A stretch of 64,000 nucleotides of DNA, from NCBI RefSeq assembly GCF_000019685.1, contig NC_011247.1, positions 99,885 to 163,884 of the forward strand. Reading direction: 5' to 3'. Below, one piece after another: positions 55,093-63,971 of the stretch. Under the pieces are notes generated by a model. That model was not told the DNA's origin, did no database searches, and worked only from the letters and a program-made list of their open reading frames with translations. The stretch is from Borrelia duttonii Ly (GTDB lineage Bacteria > Spirochaetota > Spirochaetia > Borreliales > Borreliaceae). Each line of letters begins with the position of its first letter. The stretch's first letter is position 1. Both the position numbers and the translations under genes were made by a program.

Positions 55093-55707
55093 ATGAAAAG
55101 TACATTCTTTCATTTAGTTTTGAATAATTCTGCATTGATACTTGTAGATATTCAAAATGATTTTTTGCAATCAGGAGCACTTCCTGTTCCTGATGGTAGG
55201 GATATTATTCCTTTAGTAAATAAACTTCAAAATTGTTTTAAGCATGTTATTGCAACTAAGGATTGGCATCCTGAGAATCATATAAGTTTTTTAAGTGAAA
55301 CTAATGTTGATGGTTGGCCTAAACATTGTGTTCAAAATACATGGGGAGCAGCATTTCCAGAAGATTTAGACGTTGAAAAAATCAAAGCTATTTTTTTAAA
55401 AGGACAGGATCAAAATTATGATAGTTATAGTGGATTTTATGATGATTGTAATAAAAAGAATCCTACGGGGCTTTTAAGACATCTTAAGAACAATGAAATT
55501 TGTGTGGTGTTTATAGCTGGTTTGGCATTGGATTTTTGTGTAAAGGAAACTCTTATTGACGCTCATAATTTGGGATTTAAAACTTATTTGATAATTGATG
55601 CTACAAAAAGCATTTCTGATTTTCCTGAATTGATAATTATAGAGCTTAAGAAGCTTGGAATATTGACCTGTTTTTCAAAAGATATTTTGATTAATTGTGA
55701 TTTATGA
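55093..55707 (+). CDS. pncA: nicotinamidase
   Basis: A 204-residue isochorismatase-fold nicotinamidase, converting nicotinamide to nicotinate for NAD salvage in the cytoplasm. The catalytic triad is Asp19 (LVDIQNDF), Lys103 (FLKGQD) and Cys149 (LDFCV). Metal ligands are Asp57, His59 and His63 (KDWHPENH), and His78 (WPKHC) lies in the conserved position. In B. burgdorferi pncA lies on lp25 and is required for infection of mammals; here it is next to a surface-lipoprotein array. No clear ribosome site precedes the ATG, so translation may be weak or leaderless. Confidence 0.9.
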   Translation: MKSTFFHLVLNNSALILVDIQNDFLQSGALPVPDGRDIIPLVNKLQNCFKHVIATKDWHPENHISFLSETNVDGWPKHCVQNTWGAAFPEDLDVEKIKAIFLKGQDQNYDSYSGFYDDCNKKNPTGLLRHLKNNEICVVFIAGLALDFCVKETLIDAHNLGFKTYLIIDATKSISDFPELIIIELKKLGILTCFSKDILINCDL

Positions 55708-55914
55708 TGATTTTAAAGAATAGTATTTTTACATTTTATTTTTATGTTTAAATTTAGTTTTTTGCAATCTTATAAATTCAATTATGGGTAACAGATTTTT
55801 ATTTTGAGTTTTATATGTTAAATGCTATATCATTGATACTAATGATTATAAAAGTTGATTAGTGTTGAGGTTTTAAAAATTAGAATTTTGTAGTAAAATA
55901 GAAAGCTGTTATTT

Positions 55915-56787
55915 ATGAGTGTAATGATAAATATTATGAGTATTATTATTTGCTCGGTCATTACTTTTACTAGTTGTAGTGTAGACGAGAAAAATAATCT
56001 AAGTATCCAATTTCCTGAGGATGATTTGGATGAGGTGCTTCATGATGATGATTCTGAGCAAAATCAAATTCAGCAAGACGGTGATATTTGGAAACATCTT
56101 AATGATTCTCAGGAACAAGTGGAGAAAGGGAGTGTTGCTCAAAGAAATGATTATGAAATAATTAAAGAAAAGGTTTTAGAGGGATCCGCAAATGGACAAC
56201 AATTTATAATAGAAAATGTTTTGGAAGTTGAAAAATTAGATGATTATTTATTGAATAATTCATTTTATTCTGTGCAAGGTATTGTAGATCATATAGCTGA
56301 GAGAATTGTTGTTGAGAAAATGTCTGAGCATGGTGATATATTGTCAACAATATCTCAAAAAGATCTATTAAAAGTTTATAAAATAATATTTAAAACCAAT
56401 TTAAATGATGGACAAAAAGAAGCATTAGAATTTTTGGAAAAAGCTTTAGATAGTAAGATTGATAAGTTAGATAAAATTTTTGTTTTAGATGAAGATGAAA
56501 TTAAAAATATGCTTGATATAATAAGTAATAATTTAAATATTATAAGGGAATTTGAATCTTCCAATGAGTTTATCTTTGATTCTGATGTTTTAGATGTTGT
56601 AGAAGTAGTAGAATTTAAGAGTGATGATGTAAGGGTAGAGTATGCGGAAGTAAAGAGTGATTTGAAAGGAGAAATTGAGCCTTCACTGGATGATTATTTA
56701 TTTGTTATAAATGCTTATTTTAATGATTATGATGATATTAAAGTTATTGTAGATAATGTCAATTCTATTAAAATTTTATCACCTTAG
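55915..56787 (+). CDS. putative lipoprotein, unknown family
   Basis: A 290-residue protein with an N-terminal signal peptide (MSVMINIMSIIICSVITFTSC; lipobox FTSC) followed by a very acidic tether (EDDLDEVLHDDDSEQ) and an acidic helical body (LNDGQKEALEFLEKALDSKI, MLDIISNNLNIIREF). The phrase LNDGQKEALEFLEKALD recalls the module starts of BTA121-type proteins, so distant relationship is possible. Isolated by about 200 nt from pncA. No strong ribosome site is visible. Function unknown. Confidence 0.65.
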   Translation: MSVMINIMSIIICSVITFTSCSVDEKNNLSIQFPEDDLDEVLHDDDSEQNQIQQDGDIWKHLNDSQEQVEKGSVAQRNDYEIIKEKVLEGSANGQQFIIENVLEVEKLDDYLLNNSFYSVQGIVDHIAERIVVEKMSEHGDILSTISQKDLLKVYKIIFKTNLNDGQKEALEFLEKALDSKIDKLDKIFVLDEDEIKNMLDIISNNLNIIREFESSNEFIFDSDVLDVVEVVEFKSDDVRVEYAEVKSDLKGEIEPSLDDYLFVINAYFNDYDDIKVIVDNVNSIKILSP

Positions 56788-56956
56788 TTTTGTTTTTATG
56801 TTAAAAATATTTGTATATGTGTTTTGAAATTTTTAGTATGAAAGCAAATTAGTTTTATGATTTATATATTTTGTATTAAGATGTATAATATTTATGTATG
56901 ATATATTAGTAAATTAATCATTTGTTTTATTCTTACTTGTTGAAAGGTTAGATTAT

Positions 56957-57238
56957 ATGAAAGAAGTTAAAGAAATTAAATTTCCTAAGAGAAAAAACTT
57001 GAAGGCCGAAGAGATGGATATTGAAGATTTTATTGCTCAAGTTGACTATACTACTATGCAGTTAGATAGAGAGTTTCGAGAGTTTCAAAGACAATATGGT
57101 TCAGATAAAAGTCTTGATGATTGGATGGTGCATATGGAGCAGGAAAATCAGATTCAAAATAAAAAAATTCAAGAAACATCTGAGACTTTAAGTTCACGTT
57201 TTGCAAAAAAACTTAATGGTGTTATTGGTAAAGATTAG
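56957..57238 (+). CDS. small cytoplasmic hypothetical protein
   Basis: A 93-residue, highly charged helical protein (MKEVKEIKFPKRKNLKAEEM, YTTMQLDREFREFQRQYGSD) with no signal peptide. Ribosome site GAAAGG about 10 nt before the ATG. In B. burgdorferi lp25 a small hypothetical gene (as I recall, bbe17) lies beside bptA, and this gene likewise precedes a BptA-like candidate; that orthology is only a suggestion. Function unknown. Confidence 0.6.
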   Translation: MKEVKEIKFPKRKNLKAEEMDIEDFIAQVDYTTMQLDREFREFQRQYGSDKSLDDWMVHMEQENQIQNKKIQETSETLSSRFAKKLNGVIGKD

Positions 57239-57325
57239 GAATTTTCTTTATTGTTATCTAATTTATTTAGATTTTAAGTACCATACAGATTTTGTAAAAT
57301 TTGGTTTGAATTTGTGATATAAAGA

Positions 57326-57385
57326 TTTAATGTTGGAGTGTTGTAAGTCATGTTAAGATATGATTTACAGCATTTCAGCATTAAA
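57326..57385 (+). ncRNA. conserved-looking 26-bp RNA stem-loop with G.U wobbles
   Basis: The left arm (57326-57351) and right arm (57360-57385) pair over 26 bp with an 8-nt loop. In plus-strand RNA all pairs form: 21 Watson-Crick and 5 G.U wobbles, no mismatch. In minus-strand RNA the five would be A.C mismatches. No U-run follows, so it is not a typical terminator. It lies between two genes, 87 nt after one and 135 nt before the next. May be a structured 3' end, leader or small RNA. Confidence 0.55.
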
Positions 57386-57520
57386 GGTAATTTAGTAAGC
57401 CATTGTATACCTTATTTAAATTAAGGGAGTAGGTTTTACGTTTGATTATGAAATTTTTGTTAGTTTGTATTATTATTGATGATATGTTTTTAGTTTTTTA
57501 ATTCAGATGGGAGGTTTGTT

Positions 57521-58297
57521 GTGAGAATTATTATAAAAAATGTTATTTTGATTTGTTTATTTGTTATATTTGGTTGTAGTCATAATTTATTTATAAAACC
57601 AAAATCTGGGCTTGTGAAAGATTATGCTTCAGTGATGGTGGGTGATAAAAAGTATTATTATATGGAAGAATTTCCTATTAATTTTGATTTGGTATTTAAG
57701 TTTGTGGATAATGAGCATAAATCTACATCCAATTCTTATAGTAGGCCACTTCCAGGAGGTTTTGAAGAGAGAAGTCATTTTTCTAGCACTAGTTTAGAGA
57801 AAAGTCAATCTTCACATCTTGGAAAAATTAGTGTATTAGTTAATTCAAAAGATGTAGAACGTTTGAGTATTAAGTCTTTAAAAGAACTTAATGAATATTT
57901 AAAGAAAGATGATTTGGGCTCTTTGGATATTAAATTTGCTTTTGTGATTGATCTTACTAAATCATTGTTAAAAAAGAGTTTGGTTGGTAATGAACTTTTT
58001 ATGTTTGATTATAAAGGACTTGTTGCTTTCAAAGATAGCATAAAAAATACTAATACTACCACCAGTAACGATAATCTAAGCGTAACTGTACATTATGCTT
58101 ATAAAGGTCTTAAGGATAGTATTCATAAGATATATTCTAGAACATATAATCAATATGACAGTTCGTTAAAGAAATTTACTGATAAGGATAAGCATAAAGA
58201 TGGTAATGAGTTTTATTTTGAAGTTAAAGGTAATATAGGTAGTTTTTCAAATTTATTAGATAATGCTGTTCAAAAAATTAAGACAGGATTGCAATAA
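57521..58297 (+). CDS. lipoprotein, possibly BptA-like
   Basis: GTG start behind GGGAGG; 258 residues (MRIIIKNVILICLFVIFGC, lipobox IFGC). The mature protein has an alpha/beta look: LVKDYASVMVGDKKYYYMEE, FPINFDLVFKF, a proline-glycine loop SRPLPGGFEE, and VHYAYKGLKDSIHKIYS. BptA of B. burgdorferi (lp25, needed for persistence in ticks) is a lipoprotein of similar size, and this gene neighbours pncA, another lp25 gene. I cannot verify the identity by alignment; treat BptA as a hypothesis. Confidence 0.55.
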   Translation: MRIIIKNVILICLFVIFGCSHNLFIKPKSGLVKDYASVMVGDKKYYYMEEFPINFDLVFKFVDNEHKSTSNSYSRPLPGGFEERSHFSSTSLEKSQSSHLGKISVLVNSKDVERLSIKSLKELNEYLKKDDLGSLDIKFAFVIDLTKSLLKKSLVGNELFMFDYKGLVAFKDSIKNTNTTTSNDNLSVTVHYAYKGLKDSIHKIYSRTYNQYDSSLKKFTDKDKHKDGNEFYFEVKGNIGSFSNLLDNAVQKIKTGLQ

Positions 58298-58357
58298 ATT
58301 TTTTACTAAATGAGAAAATGTTTTCACTTGGAGTTTGATATATGTTTTGATGTATGT

Positions 58358-58496
58358 AAAATTGTAGGCTAATAATTCTTATAGAATTGTTGCCTACAAT
58401 GATAAATATTGATTTTTTTGTTAAAAATAGCATAAATAACAATACCTGATTTTTTGTTAATGTAATAAAATTATTTTTATGAAAATTGTAGGCTAA
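58358..58496 (+). promoter_or_regulatory. candidate attenuator-type leader of guaA
   Basis: A 15-nt direct repeat (AAAATTGTAGGCTAA) occurs at 58358-58372 and 58482-58496. Between them, GCCTACAAT (58392-58400) is complementary to the ATTGTAGGC in both copies. It can pair with the first copy to make a hairpin with an inner AATTCT/AGAATT stem, or with the second copy just before the ribosome site. The two pairings exclude each other, the usual logic of an attenuator or riboswitch-like leader. Functional role unproven. Confidence 0.5.
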
Positions 58497-58519
58497 ATGA
58501 TTATTAAAGGAATTTTATA

Positions 58520-60061
58520 GTGAGTAATAATGCATTAGTTATCTTGGATTTTGGTTCTCAGTATAGTCAACTTATTGCAAGAAAAATTAGAGAGATGGGT
58601 GTATATACAATAATAGTTACATATTCTCTTTCTGCTAAAGAAATTAAGGATATGAATCCTGTAGGGTTAATTTTAAGTGGCGGTCCTGCTTCTGTATATT
58701 TGGATGAAGCACCTGGTGTTGATATTGAGATTTTTGATTTGGGTATTCCTATTTTGGGGATATGTTATGGTATGCAATTGATTATTAAGGTATTTGGAGG
58801 TGTGATTTCTAAGTGTGATAAGCAGGAATTTGGACATACTGAATTATTTATTGATGATAATAAAGCCGATTTATTTTTAGAGCTTCCAAGTAAATTTGAA
58901 GTGATGATGAGTCATGGAGATAATATAGAAAAAATACCAGAGGGTTTTAAGCAAATTGCTTATACTAAGGTTTGTGTTGGAGCTGTATTTAATTTAGAGA
59001 AAAGAATTTATGGTGTACAATTTCATCCGGAAGTAAGTTGTTGTGATATTGGTAATCAAATATTTATGAATTTTGTTTTTAAAATTTGTAAAGCACAGAC
59101 AAATTGGGATTTAAGTAATAGTATAGAAGATTTAGTAAAAGGTATAAGACATGAGGTAGGTGATAGTAAGGTAATTTTGGGACTCTCTGGAGGAATAGAT
59201 TCTTTGGTATGTGCTTTGCTGATTAATAAGGCAATAAAGGATAATTTGATATGTGTATTTGTTGATACTGGCTTTTTAAGGAAGAATGAAGCCAATGAGA
59301 TATTGGAATTTAATAAGAAGTATAATTTGAATATAAAACATATTGATTCTTCTTTGTTGTTTTTAACTAATTTAAGGGATGTAGATGATCCTGAAGAGAA
59401 AAGAAAAATTATAGGGAAAACATTTGTAGAAATTTTTGAAAAGGTGGCATTAGAAGAGGATGATATAAAATATTTAGCTCAAGGAACTATTTATTCAGAT
59501 GTTATTGAATCTGATGTTAAGAATAATGTTTGCTCTTCAAAAAATATTAAATCACATCATAATGTAGGAGGACTTCCCGATAAAATTAACCTAAATTTAT
59601 TAGAACCGTTAAGGAATCTTTTTAAAGATGAGGTAATTCAATTGGGAGTGCAATTGGGTCTTGAAGAGGAAGTTCTCTATAGACATCCATTTCCAGGGCC
59701 AGGATTGGCAATAAGAATAATAGGGGAAATAACAAAAGATAAGATTGATATTTTGCAAGGAGCTGATCATATTTTTATAGAAGAGCTTTTGATAAATAAT
59801 TTATATTATAAAGTAAGACAAGCATTTGTGGTGTTATTGCCTGTAAGAACTGTAGGTGTTATGGGAGATAACAGAACATATGAATATACAGCTGTCATTC
59901 GGTGTGTTAATACTCTAGATTTTATGACAGCTAGTTGGGTTGAGTTACCTTATAGTTTTTTAAGAAAAGTTTCATCACGAATAATTAATGAAATTAGGGG
60001 GATAAATAGAGTTTGTTATGATATTTCTTCTAAGCCTCCAGCGACGATAGAATGGGAATAA
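58520..60061 (+). CDS. guaA: GMP synthase (glutamine-hydrolysing)
   Basis: A 513-residue enzyme converting XMP to GMP with glutamine and ATP. An N-terminal class I amidotransferase domain has Cys82 (GICYGMQ), His169 and Glu171 (FHPEVS). The ATP-pyrophosphatase domain has the P-loop SGGIDS (223-228). The C-terminal dimerisation domain ends with the conserved KPPATIEWE. GTG start, AAAGG upstream. It is first in an operon with guaB. In Lyme Borrelia the equivalent pair is on cp26; relapsing-fever species carry it on the megaplasmid. All catalytic residues are intact. Confidence 0.95.
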   Translation: MSNNALVILDFGSQYSQLIARKIREMGVYTIIVTYSLSAKEIKDMNPVGLILSGGPASVYLDEAPGVDIEIFDLGIPILGICYGMQLIIKVFGGVISKCDKQEFGHTELFIDDNKADLFLELPSKFEVMMSHGDNIEKIPEGFKQIAYTKVCVGAVFNLEKRIYGVQFHPEVSCCDIGNQIFMNFVFKICKAQTNWDLSNSIEDLVKGIRHEVGDSKVILGLSGGIDSLVCALLINKAIKDNLICVFVDTGFLRKNEANEILEFNKKYNLNIKHIDSSLLFLTNLRDVDDPEEKRKIIGKTFVEIFEKVALEEDDIKYLAQGTIYSDVIESDVKNNVCSSKNIKSHHNVGGLPDKINLNLLEPLRNLFKDEVIQLGVQLGLEEEVLYRHPFPGPGLAIRIIGEITKDKIDILQGADHIFIEELLINNLYYKVRQAFVVLLPVRTVGVMGDNRTYEYTAVIRCVNTLDFMTASWVELPYSFLRKVSSRIINEIRGINRVCYDISSKPPATIEWE

Positions 60062-60093
60062 TTATAAATTAGTGAATGAGGGAGAAATAATTG

Positions 60094-61542
60094 ATGGATA
60101 AAATAGTAAAAGAAGCTTTGACTTTTGATGATGTTTCTTTAATTCCTAGGAAATCATCTATATTACCTAGTGATGTTAATTTGAAGACAAGATTAACAAG
60201 AAATATATATTTAAATATACCTTTTTTAAGTTCAGCTATGGATACAGTTACAGAAAGTAGAATGGCGATAGCGGTGGCAAAGGAAGGTGGGATAGGTGTT
60301 ATACATAAGAACATTACTATTGAAAAGCAAAGGAAAGAGGTGGAAATAGTAAAATCTTATCATCGTAATGGGATTATAAGGAATCTTATTACGATTAATG
60401 AGGATACTAGTATTAAAGAGGCTAGAAGGTTGATTGTTAAACATAATATTTCTGCATTGCCAGTTACAGATCATGCAGGTAAAATATTAGGTTTAGTAAC
60501 CAGTAGAGACATTAAGTATATTGCAGATGATAATACTCCTGTGATTAATGCAATGACTAAAAAATTAATTACTGCAAAAGAAGATATTACGTTGTCAGAA
60601 GCCAAAGAGATTTTATTTAAGCATAGGATAGAAAAGTTACTTATTGTTGATGAGTCAAATAGTTTGCGAGGATTAATAACTTGCAAGGATATAGATCATG
60701 TTGAACATCAAGAATATTTTCCAAATGCATGTAAAGATATGAATGATAGATTGAGGGTTGGGGCAGCTGTTTCTACTGATGTTGATACTTTAGAGCGTGT
60801 TGAAGAATTGGTTAAGGCAGATGTTGATGTTATTGTTGTTGATTCTGCACATGGACATTCTACTAAGGTAATTGAGATTGTAAGGAAAATTAAAAGTAAA
60901 TATCCAAATTTGGATGTTATTGCAGGTAATATAGTAACTAAAGAAGCGGCTTTTGATTTAATTGATGCAGGTGCGGATTGTTTAAAAGTGGGAATAGGTC
61001 CTGGGAGTATATGTACAACAAGAATAGTTGCAGGAGTTGGTGTGCCACAGTTGACAGCAATTAATGATGTTTTTGAGGCTTGTAAAGATACAAATATTTG
61101 CATTATAGCAGATGGTGGTATTAGATTTTCAGGAGATATAGTTAAAGCAATTGCTGCAGGAGCTGATAGTGTGATGATAGGGAATCTTTTTGCTGGGGCT
61201 CATGAATCTCCCTCAGAGGAAGTAATGTATAATGGCAAGAAATTTAAGATTTATGTTGGTATGGGATCTCTTGCTGCTATGGCTAGGGGTTCTAAATCTA
61301 GGTATTTTCAATTTGAAAGTAAAGATTCTCCTGGGAAATTGGTTCCTGAGGGTATTGAGGGGATGGTTCCTTATGTTGGTAAGGTAAAAGACATTATCTT
61401 TCAATTAAAGGGAGGTTTAATGTCTGGGATGGGATATTTGGGAGTTGAGACAATATTAGAATTAAAGAGAGATTCTAAATTTGTCAAAATAAGTTCCGCA
61501 TCATTAAGAGAATCTCATACTCATGATGTTTTGGAGAATTAA
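60094..61542 (+). CDS. guaB: IMP dehydrogenase with CBS domains
   Basis: The ATG at 60094 has GGGAG 9 nt upstream; a TTG three bases earlier is less likely. The 482-residue enzyme oxidises IMP to XMP with NAD. The catalytic loop [11 protein letters not shown] puts the nucleophile at Cys307. A complete Bateman domain of two CBS repeats lies at about residues 95-205 ([40 protein letters not shown]). The B. burgdorferi enzyme, as I recall, is about 404 residues and lacks this domain, so this one keeps the ancestral form. 32 nt separate it from guaA. Confidence 0.95.
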   Translation: MDKIVKEALTFDDVSLIPRKSSILPSDVNLKTRLTRNIYLNIPFLSSAMDTVTESRMAIAVAKEGGIGVIHKNITIEKQRKEVEIVKSYHRNGIIRNLITINEDTSIKEARRLIVKHNISALPVTDHAGKILGLVTSRDIKYIADDNTPVINAMTKKLITAKEDITLSEAKEILFKHRIEKLLIVDESNSLRGLITCKDIDHVEHQEYFPNACKDMNDRLRVGAAVSTDVDTLERVEELVKADVDVIVVDSAHGHSTKVIEIVRKIKSKYPNLDVIAGNIVTKEAAFDLIDAGADCLKVGIGPGSICTTRIVAGVGVPQLTAINDVFEACKDTNICIIADGGIRFSGDIVKAIAAGADSVMIGNLFAGAHESPSEEVMYNGKKFKIYVGMGSLAAMARGSKSRYFQFESKDSPGKLVPEGIEGMVPYVGKVKDIIFQLKGGLMSGMGYLGVETILELKRDSKFVKISSASLRESHTHDVLEN

Positions 61543-61631
61543 AAATTTATTGTTTGATTTTGTAGTGAAGTTTTATATTATTTATAATTTTGAATTTTCT
61601 TAAATAATTGTTTTATAGTTATCCATTTATA

Positions 61632-61653
61632 TTTACCCTAAATTGAGGGTAAA
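61632..61653 (+). terminator. terminator of the guaA-guaB operon
   Basis: TTTACCCT pairs with AGGGTAAA over a 6-nt loop, 90 nt after guaB. No strong T-run, so confidence is moderate. Confidence 0.5.
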
Positions 61654-61841
61654 AGTCTTAGTGTATATATGATGAAATTTAATTTCAAGATAAATATATT
61701 TATATAATTGATGTTCTATCTGTATATAATTTCAGTGTTTACTTTTTTTATGAATTTTAATCAGTAGTATATTCTTGATTATTGCTAATTTGGAAGTAAA
61801 ATGTTGTACACAAGCTTTTGATTTTAAAAAGGAGGAGAAAA

Positions 61842-62783
61842 ATGACCAGATATAATGATGTATTTATATTATTGATGCTAATATCTATAGTATCATGTAA
61901 AAATGCAGTTGACGGAACTAAAACTGTCAAGGATATAAATGGTAATGCAAGAAATGGTTCTAGAGCCAAGAGTGATTTTGTTGTAGCTAATGGTTTTGAT
62001 ATGAGGAATGGTCCTGCTCTAGAGAATAATTCTGGTATTGATAATGCTAATATTAGAAATGATGTTGATCGATTAAGCAAAGATGATATTGTTCAACTTA
62101 AGACTTTTATTACAAAGTCTGTTAAATATGCAAGATCGTTATGTCTTCTTATACAAGAGTATCATACAATTTATAGTTTTCTTAAAAATTATGTGTATTG
62201 TGTAAATGGTTCTGGTAATTGTGATAATGCTAAATTAACCAAGGAATCTATAGATGTCATAATAAAAATGAAGGTTGATAATATTGTTGATAAACTTGAG
62301 AATATTTTAAATTATTTTAAAATACATAATCCTAAGATGAGTATAGATTCAATTGAACAACTTAAGAAAATTTTTAAATATCATGTTAATTCTGTCTTTG
62401 ATAGTAACGAAATAAAAATGGATCAAGTTGTTGATGTTGTTAAATTGATAATTAATGCTTATGAAAATGTTATTGATACTGCTGTAAATATGTATGCTGA
62501 TATGTTTTATTTTATAGTGTCTCAGTATTCTTCAAAAAAATTAGCGGAAATTTCTAAAAATTTTGTTCGAAGTATCAGATTGTGTATGAAAGAAAATGAT
62601 AGTAATAATATTTTATTGGTTCAAATTATGATTTCTGTTTTTGAATCTATTTTTTTAAATCAGGGAGATATTAGAGATGTTAAAGAAAATGCCAGAAAGT
62701 TATTTTTTTATAGGAGAGGAAAAGAATTATCAAATTCTATTGATGAACTTTATGTTGTTTATCATATAGCCAGACTGAATTAG
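61842..62783 (+). CDS. surface lipoprotein, unknown family
   Basis: Start placed at 61842 behind AAGGAGGAG; the open frame extends eight codons further. The 313-residue product begins MTRYNDVFILLMLISIVSC (lipobox IVSC). A tether rich in Asn, Gly and Asp (residues 20-75) is followed by a helical domain (DIVQLKTFITKSVKYARSLC onward) with three internal Cys. It follows the purine operon as a single gene. The helical body and long tether are typical of Borrelia antigens such as P35-type proteins, but no assignment is made. The following 62784-63140 stretch shows only AT-rich DNA and a weak hairpin (62842-62865). Confidence 0.7.
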   Translation: MTRYNDVFILLMLISIVSCKNAVDGTKTVKDINGNARNGSRAKSDFVVANGFDMRNGPALENNSGIDNANIRNDVDRLSKDDIVQLKTFITKSVKYARSLCLLIQEYHTIYSFLKNYVYCVNGSGNCDNAKLTKESIDVIIKMKVDNIVDKLENILNYFKIHNPKMSIDSIEQLKKIFKYHVNSVFDSNEIKMDQVVDVVKLIINAYENVIDTAVNMYADMFYFIVSQYSSKKLAEISKNFVRSIRLCMKENDSNNILLVQIMISVFESIFLNQGDIRDVKENARKLFFYRRGKELSNSIDELYVVYHIARLN

Positions 62784-63140
62784 GTTTTATTTGATTTTTG
62801 TTTTTATTAATGGTCTTAATATTCATTAAAATGGCAAAAAATGACAATAGGTTATTAAATTGTCAACAAACTTAGCTATATTTATCTCATATAGTTAAAA
62901 TAAATCTTGACAAGGGACTATTTCTAATATTAATTTTTAATTACTATCTATATTAATATTTAATAGAATCGAATTTATTTTGTAATGCTTTTTTTATAAG
63001 TTTTTTCATAGGATTAATATGTCTTTGAAGTTTCTTCAATGCTTTTATTTTAATAAATCTATTGAATTAGTAATGATAAATAAATTGAGGTCCAGATATT
63101 ATTACTTGTATTAAATTATTAATTATAGGAGAGGAATAAT

Positions 63141-63463
63141 ATGTCTAAAAGTATTGATGAAGTGTATTGTACTTCTTGTGGCAAGGCTGTTAAAAAGAGG
63201 TTGCTATGTGTGTTAATTGTGGAGTTTCAAATAAGTTAAACTGTTATGAAATGAATTCTAGTGTACTTTGTTATAATGAAAAAAAGTTAATTTTATTTAT
63301 ATTGTGCTTTTTTTTAGGATATCTTGGTATTTATCGATTTTATTCGAGGAGAGTTGGTACTGGATTGCTATATATGTTTACTTTTGGTTTGTTTGGAATT
63401 GGCATTATTATTGACCTAATAAGAATTTTGTGCGGTTTTTTTTATGTAAAAAATAAACGTTAA
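63141..63463 (+). pseudogene. zinc-ribbon TM2-domain protein gene, frameshifted
   Basis: ATG at 63141, behind GGAGAGGAATA, begins MSKSIDEVYCTSCGKAVKK, the first half of a zinc ribbon. In an A5 run (63192-63196) the frame is lost; one added A would restore it, giving KKEVAMCVNCGVSNK and the second CxxC. Downstream, two hydrophobic segments of a TM2 domain are intact (GYLGIYRFYSRRVGTGLLYM, GLFGIGIIIDLIRIL). TM2 proteins are small membrane proteins of unclear role. Either a recent inactivation or a homopolymer sequencing error. Confidence 0.7.
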
Positions 63464-63547
63464 TTATTTTTCAATGAATCCTTTGTTTGTAAGTAACTCA
63501 TTCTATATCTTTGATTGGTTATAAGCAAAAATAAAGAGTGGTGTTTA

Positions 63548-63609
63548 ATAATATTGATGGTAATTAACAAAATTATTGCTTTAATTTTGTTAATTACCAT
63601 CAATATTAT
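63548..63609. repeat. perfect 28-bp inverted repeat
   Basis: The 28-nt arms at 63548-63575 and 63582-63609 are perfectly complementary around TTGCTT. Far larger than a normal terminator here, AT-rich and close to the end of the sequence. No gene follows it in the remaining stretch to 64000. Confidence 0.75.
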
Positions 63610-63971
63610 ATATAAAAAATTAAAAATGCTATCTCATATATATAACAATGGTGTTTTTAAATTTGATTCTTCAATTTAATAGGCTAAAATTTCAATGTTT
63701 TTGAAAATTTATGTTTATAAAGATCAATACTTCATCTCAATTCTCATCAAGGAGATTTCAATAAAACTTCAATGTTTATGCTTTTAACATACTAAATTAA
63801 ATATCAGAAGTGAACTTTAATATCTATATTAAAATTATTATTTATATTTACATGTAAAATCAAATGGACTTGTATTCCTACATTTATTATACTAATGATA
63901 TTGATTTTATGAAGTTTATATTATTAATTTTATATGGGAATGTAAAAAAAAAGAAAAAATGTAAAGTTGGC

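Noticed and set aside
58358..58496. Known purine (guanine) riboswitch before guaA
   Set aside because: The leader lacks the three-way junction and conserved core of that riboswitch; only the alternative-hairpin pattern is supported.
63888..63908. TATACTA motif resembling the Borrelia telomere box (TAGTATA in reverse), about 100 nt from the end
   Set aside because: A single 7-mer in AT-rich DNA is expected by chance; the rest of the telomere consensus is not visible and vector-like sequence ends the window.
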